Source: Falsiroseomonas selenitidurans (GTDB lineage Bacteria > Pseudomonadota > Alphaproteobacteria > Acetobacterales > Acetobacteraceae). Taken from it: a stretch of 64,000 bases of DNA. The notes beneath the pieces were generated by a model. The model did no database searches and was not told the DNA's origin. It saw nothing but the letters and a program-made list of their open reading frames with translations. The stretch spans positions 1 to 64,000 of the forward strand of contig NZ_JAAVNE010000024.1 of assembly GCF_012103215.1 (NCBI RefSeq). Reading direction: 5' to 3'. How positions within the stretch are numbered: the first letter of the stretch is position 1; each line of letters begins with the position of its first letter. The position numbers and the translations under genes are program-made. This document shows positions 16,538 through 24,911 of the stretch, piece after piece.

Positions 16538-17337
16538 CGGCTGAACAGCACCGCGGTCAGCACATAGTCCAGCGCCAGGATCAGGATGGAGGAAGCCACC
16601 ACGGCCGAGGTGGTGGCCCGCCCCACGCCCTGCGCCCCGCCGCCGGAATGGTAGCCGGACCAGCAGCCCATCAGGGCGATGACGAAGCCGAACACGGCGG
16701 CCTTGATGAGGCCGGAGACCACATCCGCCACCTGCAGGAAGTCGAAGGTGGCCTTGAGATAGGCGCCGGAGCCGAAGCCAAGCTGCTGCGTGCCGATCAG
16801 CCAGCCGCCCATCACCCCCAGCGTATCCGCCACGATCACCAGCAGCGGCAGCGCCAGCGTGCCGGCCAGCAGCCGTGGCGCCACCAGGTATTTCATCGGG
16901 TTGGTGGACAGGGTGGACAGCGCATCGATCTGGTCCGTCACCCGCATGGTGCCGATCTCGGCGGCGAAGGCGGCGCCGATGCGCCCGGCCACCATCAGCC
17001 CGGCCAGCACCGGGCCGAGTTCACGAGTGATCGACAGCACCACCACATTGGCCACCGCGCCTTCCGCGTTAAATCGCGCAAAACCGGTGTAGGATTGCAG
17101 CGCCAGCACCATGCCGGTGAACACCGCGGTCAGCGCCACCACCGGCAGGCTGAACCAGGCGATCTCGATGAAGGCCTTCAGGAACAGCCGGCCATAGAAG
17201 GGCGGCCGCACCAGATGGCTGATGGCCTCCGCCGCGAACAGGGCGATGGCGCCGGTGCCGCGCAGCAGCGCGATGACGGCGCGGCCGATGGCCGCGACCG
17301 GGTCCAGGATGCGGTCCAAGACCTCAGGCGCCGCCAA
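16534..17337 (-). CDS. mlaE: MlaE-type ABC transporter permease
   Basis: A 267-residue inner-membrane permease with about six hydrophobic segments and MlaE motifs such as LTAVFTGMVLALQSY, ELGPVLAGLMVAGRIGAA and EIGTMRVTDQIDAL. It works with MlaF in phospholipid trafficking. The start is uncertain: TTG 17337 overlaps the alr end by 14 bases, and TTG 17319 is an alternative just past the alr stop; neither has a strong ribosome site, and coupling to alr is likely. Confidence 0.9.
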   Translation of the reverse strand: MAAPEVLDRILDPVAAIGRAVIALLRGTGAIALFAAEAISHLVRPPFYGRLFLKAFIEIAWFSLPVVALTAVFTGMVLALQSYTGFARFNAEGAVANVVVLSITRELGPVLAGLMVAGRIGAAFAAEIGTMRVTDQIDALSTLSTNPMKYLVAPRLLAGTLALPLLVIVADTLGVMGGWLIGTQQLGFGSGAYLKATFDFLQVADVVSGLIKAAVFGFVIALMGCWSGYHSGGGAQGVGRATTSAVVASSILILALDYVLTAVLFSR

Positions 17338-18457
17338 GGAAGCGGCGCTGGTAGCGCGAACCGAGCGAGGTCAGCACCTCATAGCCGATGGTGCCGCAGC
17401 GGGCGGCAATGTCGTCCGGCGTGTTGCCCGCGCCGCCGACCAGCATCAGCCGGTCGCCGGGGGCGAGGTCGGGGCATTCCGTCGCGTCGAAAATCGTCAA
17501 ATCCATCGAGACCCGGCCAATGAGCGGCACGGCGCGCCCCTGGAACAGCGCCAGGGACCGGCCGGTCAGGCTGCGAAGGTAGCCATCGGCATAGCCTGCT
17601 GCAACGGTGGCCAGCCGCATGGGCCGATCGGCGGTGAATCCGGCGCCGTAGCCCACCGTATCGCCCGCCCCGATCCGGCGGATCTGCAGCACCGGAACCT
17701 CCAGCACCGCGACCTGGCGCATCGGGTTGGGCGCGCCGGGGGTGGGGTTGATGCCGTACAGCGCGCAGCCCGGCCGGGCGAGGTCGGAACGGAAATCCGG
17801 CCCGAGGAAGAGGCCCGAGGAATTGGCCAGGCTGCGCGGCACGCCGGGCGCGATGGCGGCAGCGGCGGCGGCGAAGCGCCGCGCCTGCAGCGCATTCAGC
17901 GGATGCGCCGGCTCATCCGCGCAGGCCAGGTGGGTCATCACGAAGCGCAGGTCGAGCCCGGCCAGCAGGCCGCGATCGGCGGCCAGCGCCGCCTGTTCCG
18001 CCGCATCCAGCCCCAGCCGCGCCATGCCGGTATCCAGGTGCAGCAGCACCGGCCGCGGCGTGCCGGCGGCACGGCCGGCGGCCGCATGGGCCAGCACATC
18101 CGGCAGCCCGTTCAGCACCGGCCACAACCCGGCCCCGCCATCGGCGCCCGGGGGGAAGCCGTTCAGCACGATGATGCAGGGCGCCGGCCCCAGCGCCGCC
18201 CGCAGGGCCAGGCCCTCCGCCCGATGCGCCACGAAGAAGGTGGTGCAGCCGGCCGCGTGCAGGGCGCGCGCCACCGGCACCGCGCCGAGCCCGTAGCCAT
18301 CCGCCTTCACCACCCCGGCGCAGGGCGCGCCATGGCGGGCGGACAGGTCGCGCCAATTGGCAAGGAGGGCCGCGAGGTCGACCGTCAGCACCCCCTGCCC
18401 CGCCCCGATCAGGCCGGCCTCGATCGCCCCGGCCTCAATCCCCATAGCCACCATCAT
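17324..18457 (-). CDS. alr: Alanine racemase
   Basis: A PLP enzyme of up to 377 residues that interconverts L- and D-alanine for peptidoglycan. The PLP lysine is in GVVKADGYGLGA near residue 50 and the second catalytic base, Tyr, is in VGYGAGFTADRP near residue 265; TVDLAALLANWRDL is the typical N-terminus. The start overlaps dnaB by 23 bases if ATG 18457 is used; ATG 18454 or 18445 are possible. The dnaB-alr pairing is conserved in many alphaproteobacteria. Confidence 0.93.
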   Translation of the reverse strand: MMVAMGIEAGAIEAGLIGAGQGVLTVDLAALLANWRDLSARHGAPCAGVVKADGYGLGAVPVARALHAAGCTTFFVAHRAEGLALRAALGPAPCIIVLNGFPPGADGGAGLWPVLNGLPDVLAHAAAGRAAGTPRPVLLHLDTGMARLGLDAAEQAALAADRGLLAGLDLRFVMTHLACADEPAHPLNALQARRFAAAAAAIAPGVPRSLANSSGLFLGPDFRSDLARPGCALYGINPTPGAPNPMRQVAVLEVPVLQIRRIGAGDTVGYGAGFTADRPMRLATVAAGYADGYLRSLTGRSLALFQGRAVPLIGRVSMDLTIFDATECPDLAPGDRLMLVGGAGNTPDDIAARCGTIGYEVLTSLGSRYQRRFLGGA

Positions 18458-19973
18458 GCTGCATATCGAGGTCGCCGAAGCGGGTGAACTCGGCTTCGAA
18501 GAACAGGCGGATGGTGCCGGTCGGGCCGTGGCGCTGCTTGGCGACGATCAGCTCCGCCTTGTTGTGCGCCTGCTCCATATCGGTCTGCCACTTCTCCATC
18601 GCCTCGGAGAATTTCTGCGGGTTGTCGAAGGTCAACTCCTTCGGCTGGCGTGCCTGGAGATAGTATTCATCGCGGTAGATGAACATCACCACGTCGGCAT
18701 CCTGCTCGATCGACCCTGATTCACGCAAATCCGAGAGCTGTGGCCGCTTGTCCTCCCGCTGCTCCACGGCACGGGAAAGCTGCGACAGGGCGATGACGGG
18801 GACGGACAATTCCTTGGCGATGGCCTTCAGCCCCTGGGTGATCTGGCTGATCTCCTGCACCCGGTTCTCCGGCTTGCTGCCGGCGGCCGGCCGCATCAGC
18901 TGCAGATAATCCACGATGATGAGGTCCAGCCCCTTGGTCCGCTGCAGCCGCCGGCAACGGGTCCGCAAGGCCGAGATGGTGATGGCCGGCGTGTCGTCGA
19001 TGAACAGCGGCAGCTGCTGCAGCTCGCGGCTGACTTCCAGGAACTTGTCGAAATCGCGCTGACTGATCTCGCCGCGGCGGATGCGGTCGCCGGAGATCCG
19101 GCTTTCCTCCGACAGCAGGCGGGTGGCCAGCTGGTCGCAGGACATTTCCAGCGAGAAGATGGCGACGCCGCCGCGGGGCACCGCATTCGGGTCCTTCTCC
19201 CGCGCCGCGCGCAGCACCGCGCGGGCGCCGCCGAAGGCGACCTTCACCGCCAGCGCGGTCTTCCCCATGCCCGGCCGGCCGGCCATGATGAGAAGGTCCG
19301 AAGGGTGCAGGCCGCCCAGCTTGGCATCCAGGTCGCGCAGCCCGGTCGACAGGCCGGCGACGCCGCCGGGGTTGGAGAAGGCCTTCTCCGCATGCTGCAC
19401 GGCGGTGGCCAGGGCGCGTTCGAAGCTGACGAAGCCGCCGCCCGATTCGCCCGACTTCGCCAGGTCGAACAGCGCCTGCTCCGCGCTTTCCATCTGCAGC
19501 TTGCCGTCGAGTTCCGGCTCCGCCCCGAAGGCGCGATTGACGATGACCTCGCCGAGGTCGACCAGCTGCCGGCGCAGCCAGGCATCATGGATGACCTTGC
19601 CGTATTCGCCGGCATTGATGACGCCCACCATCGCGGTCAGCAGCTGGCCGAGATAGGCGACGCCGCCCACCTCATCCAGCAGGCCGGAGCCCTGGAATTC
19701 CGCGCGCAGCGTCACCGCGTCGGCCAGGTGGCCGGCCTCGATGCGGCGCTGGATCGCGGCGTAGATGTGGCCGTGCACGGCATCGGCAAAGTGGTCGGCA
19801 GCCAGGAATTCGGAAACCCGTTCATAGGCCTTGTTGTTGGCCAGCAATGCGCCGAGCAGCGCCTGCTCGGCCTCCAGATTGGCGGGGGGCAGGCGCTGCG
19901 ACAGGCCAAGCAGCCCGTCGCCCAGTTCCATCTCGCGGCCAGGGGTGCCGCCGATCGGTCCAAAAGTGTTCAT
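18435..19973 (-). CDS. dnaB: Replicative DNA helicase DnaB
   Basis: A 512-residue hexameric helicase of the replication fork. The N-terminal primase-interacting domain begins at PANLEAEQALLGALL; the RecA-like motor has Walker A GRPGMGKTALA near residue 233, DLIIVDYLQLM as Walker B, and SQLSRAVEQREDKRPQLSDL as the helicase H3/H4 region. It is uninterrupted, with no intein. A consensus DnaA box lies 58 bases upstream at 20031-20039. Confidence 0.97.
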   Translation of the reverse strand: MNTFGPIGGTPGREMELGDGLLGLSQRLPPANLEAEQALLGALLANNKAYERVSEFLAADHFADAVHGHIYAAIQRRIEAGHLADAVTLRAEFQGSGLLDEVGGVAYLGQLLTAMVGVINAGEYGKVIHDAWLRRQLVDLGEVIVNRAFGAEPELDGKLQMESAEQALFDLAKSGESGGGFVSFERALATAVQHAEKAFSNPGGVAGLSTGLRDLDAKLGGLHPSDLLIMAGRPGMGKTALAVKVAFGGARAVLRAAREKDPNAVPRGGVAIFSLEMSCDQLATRLLSEESRISGDRIRRGEISQRDFDKFLEVSRELQQLPLFIDDTPAITISALRTRCRRLQRTKGLDLIIVDYLQLMRPAAGSKPENRVQEISQITQGLKAIAKELSVPVIALSQLSRAVEQREDKRPQLSDLRESGSIEQDADVVMFIYRDEYYLQARQPKELTFDNPQKFSEAMEKWQTDMEQAHNKAELIVAKQRHGPTGTIRLFFEAEFTRFGDLDMQHDGGYGD

Positions 19974-20030
19974 CGCCCCATCCTAGCGCGCCGGCGGAGT
20001 CGCGCGCGCCCCGTCCCGTCTGGGGATTGC

Positions 20031-20039
20031 TGTGGATAA
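20031..20039 (-). promoter_or_regulatory. Consensus DnaA box upstream of dnaB
   Basis: TTATCCACA on the minus strand is an exact match to the strong DnaA-binding 9-mer. It lies in the 77-base gap between cfa and dnaB, 58 bases before the dnaB ATG. No second box stands beside it, so it is not an origin, but it could let DnaA influence dnaB expression. Confidence 0.45.
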
Positions 20040-20050
20040 CGGGGGTGGAA

Positions 20051-21268
20051 TCACCCGGCGGGCGCGGCGGCCAGGGCGCGCTCCGCCTCCAGCATGTAGT
20101 CCCGCGTCAGCGGCACCGCGTCGATGCGGCGGCTGACCTGCAACTGCCAGTTGATGAGACCGCCCTGGCGGAAGCTGGCCTCGCTGGCCGCGAGGTAGAA
20201 TTCGAACATGCGGCAGAAGCGTTCGTCATAGAGCGACTGGATGGCGTCGCGGTTGGCGGCGAAGCGGCGGCGCCATTCCTGCAGGGTCAGGGCATAGTGC
20301 AGGCGCAGGATCTCGACATCCGTGGCCCAGAGCCCGCTGCGTTCCACCGCCGGCAGCACCTCCGACAGCGCCGGGGAATAGCCACCGGGGAAGATGTAGC
20401 GGGTCAACCACGGGTTGGTGCTGCCCGGCCCGTCGCGGCGGCCGATGGCATGCACCAGCGCCACGCCATCCGGCTTCAGCGCCCGCGCCAGTGTGCGGAA
20501 GAAGGCCGGGTAGTTGACGATGCCGACATGCTCGAACATGCCGACCGAGACGATGCGGTCCACCGGCCGCCTCCAGGCGCGGTAGTCCAGCAATTCGAAG
20601 CGGCAGCGATCCGCCAGCCCAGCCTCCGCCGCCCGCCGCCGGGCCTCCCGCAGCTGTTCCTCGGACAGGGTGATGCCGGTGACGCGCACGCCGTGGTCGC
20701 GGGCCAGGGTCAGCGCCATGCCGCCCCAGCCGCAGCCGATGTCGAGCACCTCCTGCCCCGGGGCCAGGCGCAGCTTCGCGGCGATGTGGCGCTTCTTGGC
20801 GGCCTGGGCTTCCTCCAGGCTTTCCTGGCCGGTCGGGAAATAGGCGCAGGAATATTGCCGGTCCCGGTCCAGGAACAGGGCGTAGAGCCGGCCGTTCAGG
20901 TCATAGTGGTGGGCCACGTTGCGGCGCGCCCGCGGCGCCGGGTTCAGCTGGTCCAGCCGGCGCCTTGCCTGGCGCCACAGTGCGCGAAGCGCCTCCACCG
21001 GGTGCCCGGTGGGCTCGGCCATGTTGGCCATCAGCAGGTTCAGCAGGTCGAGCAGCCGGCCATCCAGCGGCTCGATCGCCCCGTCCATGTAGCTTTCGCC
21101 GAAGGAAAGCCCCGGATTCGTCACCAGCCGCCAGGCGGCGCGGCGCGTCAGGATGCGGAAGCCGGCTTCCGGCCCGGTGCCATCGCCATAATGGCGGATG
21201 CGGCCATCAGGGTACTGGACAGTGAGGCGCCCGTGCCGGATGGCGCGGGCGAGCACGGCATGGAGCAT
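20051..21268 (-). CDS. cfa: Cyclopropane-fatty-acyl-phospholipid synthase
   Basis: About 405 residues. The enzyme adds a methylene from S-adenosylmethionine to unsaturated acyl chains of membrane phospholipids. The SAM-binding motif is VLDIGCGWGGMAL near residue 170, followed by VTGITLSEEQL and the family's IVSVGMFEHVG; the N-terminal region (GLSFGESYMDGAIEP) is also typical. The frame extends upstream, but ATG 21268 (MLHAVLARAIRHGRL) has AAGGGGG before it and is the natural start. The leader may fold in alternative ways (see 21272-21326). Confidence 0.92.
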   Translation of the reverse strand: MLHAVLARAIRHGRLTVQYPDGRIRHYGDGTGPEAGFRILTRRAAWRLVTNPGLSFGESYMDGAIEPLDGRLLDLLNLLMANMAEPTGHPVEALRALWRQARRRLDQLNPAPRARRNVAHHYDLNGRLYALFLDRDRQYSCAYFPTGQESLEEAQAAKKRHIAAKLRLAPGQEVLDIGCGWGGMALTLARDHGVRVTGITLSEEQLREARRRAAEAGLADRCRFELLDYRAWRRPVDRIVSVGMFEHVGIVNYPAFFRTLARALKPDGVALVHAIGRRDGPGSTNPWLTRYIFPGGYSPALSEVLPAVERSGLWATDVEILRLHYALTLQEWRRRFAANRDAIQSLYDERFCRMFEFYLAASEASFRQGGLINWQLQVSRRIDAVPLTRDYMLEAERALAAAPAG

Positions 21269-21271
21269 GGC

Positions 21272-21326
21272 GACCCCCTTCGCGGGGCCGCGCAGCGATC
21301 CCATCGGCCCCCGGATGGGGGTCGAT
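21272..21326 (-). promoter_or_regulatory. cfa leader hairpin with potential to mask the ribosome site
   Basis: In the cfa leader, 21303-21312 pairs with 21317-21326 (10 bp with one G-U, 4-base loop). On the minus strand its 5' arm contains GACCCCC, which is also the exact complement of the ribosome-site segment GGGGGTC (21272-21278) before the ATG at 21268. The same arm could therefore pair in either of two ways, exposing or hiding the start. The regulatory role is inferred. Confidence 0.35.
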
Positions 21327-21353
21327 ATGGAAAGACGCGATTCGTTAATCCAG

Positions 21354-21377
21354 ACCCCGGGGCGATCACCCCGGGGT
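21354..21377 (-). terminator. Terminator-like hairpin after rplI
   Basis: Perfect 9-bp stem (21354-21362 with 21369-21377) around a 6-base loop, 8 bases after the rplI stop on the minus strand. No T tract follows, so efficiency is uncertain. Confidence 0.5.
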
Positions 21378-21384
21378 GCAAGGA

Positions 21385-21957
21385 TCAATCGCGGTCGGAG
21401 GCGGCACCCAGTTCGGCCAGCTCGGCGGCCAGCTCGGCCTCCAGGCTTTCCTCCTCCGCCTGGTCGGCGGCGCGCAGATCCTCGCCGCGGGCCTGCTTCT
21501 CGGCCTCCTCGACGGAGCGGGCGACGTTCACGCCCACCTGGATATGCACTTCCGGGTGCAGCGCGACGCGCACCGGGGTCAGGCCCAGCTGCTTGATCGG
21601 CTGTTCCAGCAGCACCTGGCTGCGCTCCAGAGTCAGGCCGGATTCCTTGCAGGCATCGGCGATGTCGCGGCCGGAGACGGAGCCGTACAGCGCCCCGCTT
21701 TCGCCGGCGGAGCGGATGATGACCACGGTCAGGCCGTGCACCCGCTCGGCCACCCGCTCTGCCTCGCCGCGGCGCTTCAGGTTCTGCGCCTCCAGCTGGG
21801 CCCGCTCGCGCTCGAACCGCGCCAGGTTTTCCTTGTTCGCGCGGATCGCCTTGCCCTGGGGCAGCAGGAAATTGCGCGCATAGCCGGGACGGACCGTGAC
21901 CCGCTCGCCCATCTGGCCGAGCTTCTCGACCCGCTGCATCAGGATGACTTCGATCAT
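21385..21957 (-). CDS. rplI: 50S ribosomal protein L9
   Basis: A 190-residue protein with the L9 N-terminal rRNA-binding domain ([30 protein letters not shown] is split here as [13 protein letters not shown] and [14 protein letters not shown]), the long connecting helix ([10 protein letters not shown] region) and the C-terminal domain. The last 40 residues form an acidic, Glu-rich tail that is longer than in L9 of E. coli. It closes the rpsF-rpsR-DUF2232-rplI operon, the usual order in alphaproteobacteria. Confidence 0.96.
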   Translation of the reverse strand: MIEVILMQRVEKLGQMGERVTVRPGYARNFLLPQGKAIRANKENLARFERERAQLEAQNLKRRGEAERVAERVHGLTVVIIRSAGESGALYGSVSGRDIADACKESGLTLERSQVLLEQPIKQLGLTPVRVALHPEVHIQVGVNVARSVEEAEKQARGEDLRAADQAEEESLEAELAAELAELGAASDRD

Positions 21958-21968
21958 GGCTGCACCGT

Positions 21969-22901
21969 TCAGCTTCGGGGGGGCGCAGCGCGCCGGGCCC
22001 GTGTTCCGTTGAGAATATCGTAGAAACCGTATCCGGCGACGCCCAGCGCCACCGGAACGGACAGGATCAGCAGCGCCGCATAGGCGGCGCCGAGCAGGAA
22101 GGGCCGGCCCGGCAGGCCGGCGGTGGCGCGGTGGAAGCCGGCCAGGCCGTGCAGGAAAACCGGCACCAGCAGTACCAGCAGCAGCGACAGCGGCACGGCA
22201 TCCGCCCCGTCATCGGCCGCCAGCCAGAAGCCGAAGGCCAGCGCCACCGGCACCGCATACCAGGCCGGCAGCCGCGCCTTCTGCCAGGCCGGGGCGGCGG
22301 GGATCACCCCGCCGCGCCGCAGCAGGAAGGCCGCCAGCGCGGCATTGGCCAGCAGCGCCATGGCCGCCCAGAAGCCGATCGCCGCGGCCTTGATGCGCAC
22401 CAGCTCCGCCACCACCGACTCCGGCGCGGACAGGCCCATGCGGGCCAGCCCGGCCTCGGCGGCGGCGCGCAGGGCGCCTTCCATGCCGCCTTCGAAATCC
22501 GCCAGCAGCAGCGCCGCCAGCAGGACCCCGGCCGCCGGGATCAACCCGAGCAGCGCGAAGGCCAGCCCCAGCGCGCCGTCGCGGGCGGCCAGCACCAGCA
22601 GCCCGGCCGGCAGGCCGAACAGCGCCAGGAACAGGCCGAGCCCGATGGCGCTGCCGGAGAGCAGCAGCAAGGCCGCGGAAGCGACCAGCGCCAGCAGCAC
22701 CGCCACCGGCCCGAAGCCGATGCCGGCCGCGAACAGGGGCAGCGGCGTGAACCACAGCGCCAGCCCGCCCAGCGGCAGGCCCCGGAAGGCCCACAGCGCG
22801 ACCAGGGCGGTCAGCAGGCCGCCGGCCGCACCCGCGAGCAGGCGCGGGTCGGACGCGATGCCCCCACCCTGCCCAGCCCGATGCGGCATGCTGCCGGTCA
22901 C
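21969..22901 (-). CDS. DUF2232 multi-pass membrane protein
   Basis: A 310-residue, very hydrophobic protein with about eight transmembrane segments (for example [18 protein letters not shown] and [18 protein letters not shown]). Membrane proteins of the DUF2232 (YybS-like) group sit between rpsR and rplI in alphaproteobacteria, and the position here is exactly that. Function is unknown; the placement inside a ribosomal operon is conserved but unexplained. Confidence 0.8.
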   Translation of the reverse strand: MTGSMPHRAGQGGGIASDPRLLAGAAGGLLTALVALWAFRGLPLGGLALWFTPLPLFAAGIGFGPVAVLLALVASAALLLLSGSAIGLGLFLALFGLPAGLLVLAARDGALGLAFALLGLIPAAGVLLAALLLADFEGGMEGALRAAAEAGLARMGLSAPESVVAELVRIKAAAIGFWAAMALLANAALAAFLLRRGGVIPAAPAWQKARLPAWYAVPVALAFGFWLAADDGADAVPLSLLLVLLVPVFLHGLAGFHRATAGLPGRPFLLGAAYAALLILSVPVALGVAGYGFYDILNGTRARRAAPPRS

Positions 22902-22929
22902 GTCCCTTGGCCTCGCCCGTCCCGCGTGA

Positions 22930-23217
22930 TCAGTCGTTGATCACGTAGGGCAGCAGGGCCAGGAAGCGGGCCCGCTTGATGGCGTTGGCCAGCTCGCGCT
23001 GCTTCTTGGCGGACACCGCGGTGATGCGGCTCGGCACGATCTTGCCGCGCTCGCTCAGGAAGCGGGACAGCAGGCGCACATCCTTGTAGTCGATCTTCGG
23101 CGCATTCGGGCCGGAGAAGGGGCAGGATTTGCGGCGGCGGTAGAAGGGCCGGCGCGCGCCCACGGCGGGGCGGCGCTGGGCGGGGTTCAGGGCGATGTCT
23201 TCGCTGCGGTCGGACAT
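22930..23217 (-). CDS. rpsR: 30S ribosomal protein S18
   Basis: A 95-residue basic protein of the small subunit; it pairs with S6 on the platform. The S18 motifs are [29 protein letters not shown] and [22 protein letters not shown]. It lies 6 bases after rpsF on the same transcript. Confidence 0.97.
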   Translation of the reverse strand: MSDRSEDIALNPAQRRPAVGARRPFYRRRKSCPFSGPNAPKIDYKDVRLLSRFLSERGKIVPSRITAVSAKKQRELANAIKRARFLALLPYVIND

Positions 23218-23223
23218 GGTGAC

Positions 23224-23703
23224 TTACTCCTCGCCCCCGGGGCCCATTTCCATCTCGTCGCGCGGCCGGGCGCGGAATTCCTCGCGGTCGTCGCGCTCGC
23301 GGCCACCGGTGCGGCCGGAGCTGAAGCGGCCGGCCGGGCGCGGGCCACGGAAGCCGCGCTCACGCTCGCGGTCGTCGGAGCGGCGGGCCAGGATGGCGGA
23401 GGGCGCCTCGTCGATCGCCTCGATGCGCAGCGTCAGGCTGCGCAGCACGTCCTCGTTCAGGCCGAGCTGGCGCTCCACCTCGAGCAGGGCGGCCGGGGTC
23501 GCTTCCAGGCCCAGCAGCATGTAGTGGGCCTTGCGGTTCTTCTTGATGCGGTAGGCGAGGCCGCGCAGGCCCCAATACTCCCGCTTCTTGATCTCGCCGC
23601 CATTCTGTTCGGCCAGCGTGGCGGCAACCTGGTCGGCGATCGCTTCGACCTGCTGCTGCGTCACATCGTTGCGTGCCAGCAGCACGCATTCATACAAGGG
23701 CAT
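23224..23703 (-). CDS. rpsF: 30S ribosomal protein S6
   Basis: A 159-residue protein. The first 95 residues are the S6 fold (PLYECVLLARNDVTQQQ, YWGLRGLAYRIKKNRKAHY). The C-terminal 60 residues are a charged Arg/Glu/Gly tail (REFRARPRDEMEMGPGGEE), longer than in E. coli S6. The frame stays open upstream, but ATG 23703 with GGAGGGACC ahead is the start. Expression may be tuned by a leader hairpin at 23774-23800. Confidence 0.96.
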   Translation of the reverse strand: MPLYECVLLARNDVTQQQVEAIADQVAATLAEQNGGEIKKREYWGLRGLAYRIKKNRKAHYMLLGLEATPAALLEVERQLGLNEDVLRSLTLRIEAIDEAPSAILARRSDDRERERGFRGPRPAGRFSSGRTGGRERDDREEFRARPRDEMEMGPGGEE

Positions 23704-23773
23704 CCGGGTCCCTCCGGCTGTCTCAGCCCCGCGGCCCCCGGCACCATGCCAGGAACACGCACGAACGGGCATA

Positions 23774-23800
23774 GCCGGGACCGATGCCTCGGGTCCCGGC
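23774..23800 (-). promoter_or_regulatory. Candidate rpsF leader hairpin
   Basis: A perfect 9-bp stem (23774-23782 with 23792-23800, 9-base loop) lies 71-97 bases before rpsF in the gap between two divergent genes, where no terminator is needed. S6:S18 complexes of many bacteria bind a hairpin in the rpsF leader to repress it; this is a structural candidate for such a site, not a confirmed match to that motif. Confidence 0.35.
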
Positions 23801-23883
23801 AGGGAAGCGGGGCGTAAAGCACGGGCGCAGGCGCGGGGCAAGGGGAATATCCGCCCGCCCGTCCGCCGGGGCCCGCCCGGGCC

Positions 23884-23912
23884 TTGACGCCGCCGCCCGC
23901 ACCGCCCTAGGC
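23884..23912 (+). promoter_or_regulatory. Predicted promoter of the fabD operon
   Basis: TTGACG (23884-23889, five of six to consensus) is followed after 17 bases by CTAGGC (23907-23912), a weak -10 of the kind seen in alphaproteobacteria. It lies 40 bases ahead of the fabD ATG. Confidence 0.45.
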
Positions 23913-23951
23913 CGCGCGGGGAAATTCCAGACAGCAACGCACGGAACCACA

Positions 23952-24911
23952 ATGGCGCTCGCCTTCACCTTCCCCGGCCAGGGCAGCCAGGCCCCCGGCA
24001 TGGGCCGCGATCTCGCCGCCGCCTTCCCCGCAGCGCGGGAGGTGTTCCAGGAGATCGACGAGACCCTGAAGCAGAAGCTGTCGAAGCTGATGTTCGAGGG
24101 GCCGCCCGAGGAGCTGACGCTGACCACCAACGCCCAGCCGGCGCTGATGGCCGTCTCGCTCGCCGTGCTGCGCGTGCTGGAGAAGGAAGGCGGCTTCGTC
24201 CTGCGTGACCGCGTGGCGCTGGTGGCGGGCCATTCGCTGGGCGAATACGCGGCGCTGGCCGCCGCCGGCAGCTTCAGCCTGGCCACCACCGCCCGCCTGC
24301 TGCGGCTGCGCGGGGATTCGATGCAGAAGGCGGTCCCGGCCGGGGAAGGCGCCATGGCCGCGCTGCTGGGGGCGGAGCTGGAGCAGGCGACCGCCATCTG
24401 CGCCGCCGCGGCGGCGGACCCGGTGACGGGCGGGCGCCAGGTGGTGGAGGTGGCGAACGACAATGGCGGCGGGCAGATCGTCATCTCCGGCCAGGCCGCG
24501 GCGGTCGACCGCGCCATCGAGGGGGCCAAGGCCGCCGGCGTGAAGCGCGCCATGAAGCTGCCGGTCTCCGCCCCCTTCCACTGCGCGCTGATGGCGCCGG
24601 CGGCGGACGCCATGGCCGAAGCCCTGGCGGCAGCCGAGATGCGCGCCCCGCTGGTGCCCCTGGTGGCCAATGTCTCCGCCGCCAAGGCGACCGACCCGGC
24701 GGCGATCCGCGACCTGCTGGTGCGCCAGGTGACCGGCACGGTGCGCTGGCGCGAATGCATCCTGGCGATGGGCAGCATGGGCTGCGAGCAGTTCGTCGAG
24801 ATCGGCTCCGGCCGGGTGCTGACCGGGCTCATGAAGCGCCTGGCGCCGGAGGCCCGGGCCAGCGCCATCGGCACCCCGGCCGATATCGAAGCCTTTCTCC
24901 GGTCGCTGTGA
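23952..24911 (+). CDS. fabD: Malonyl-CoA:ACP transacylase FabD
   Basis: A 319-residue enzyme that moves malonyl from CoA to acyl carrier protein, the entry step of fatty acid elongation. It begins with FTFPGQGSQAPGMG; the nucleophilic Ser is in GHSLGEYAAL near residue 95 and the catalytic His in SAPFHCALM near residue 205. The start is ATG 23952. Its TGA overlaps the GTG of the next gene (GTGA). Confidence 0.97.
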   Translation: MALAFTFPGQGSQAPGMGRDLAAAFPAAREVFQEIDETLKQKLSKLMFEGPPEELTLTTNAQPALMAVSLAVLRVLEKEGGFVLRDRVALVAGHSLGEYAALAAAGSFSLATTARLLRLRGDSMQKAVPAGEGAMAALLGAELEQATAICAAAAADPVTGGRQVVEVANDNGGGQIVISGQAAAVDRAIEGAKAAGVKRAMKLPVSAPFHCALMAPAADAMAEALAAAEMRAPLVPLVANVSAAKATDPAAIRDLLVRQVTGTVRWRECILAMGSMGCEQFVEIGSGRVLTGLMKRLAPEARASAIGTPADIEAFLRSL

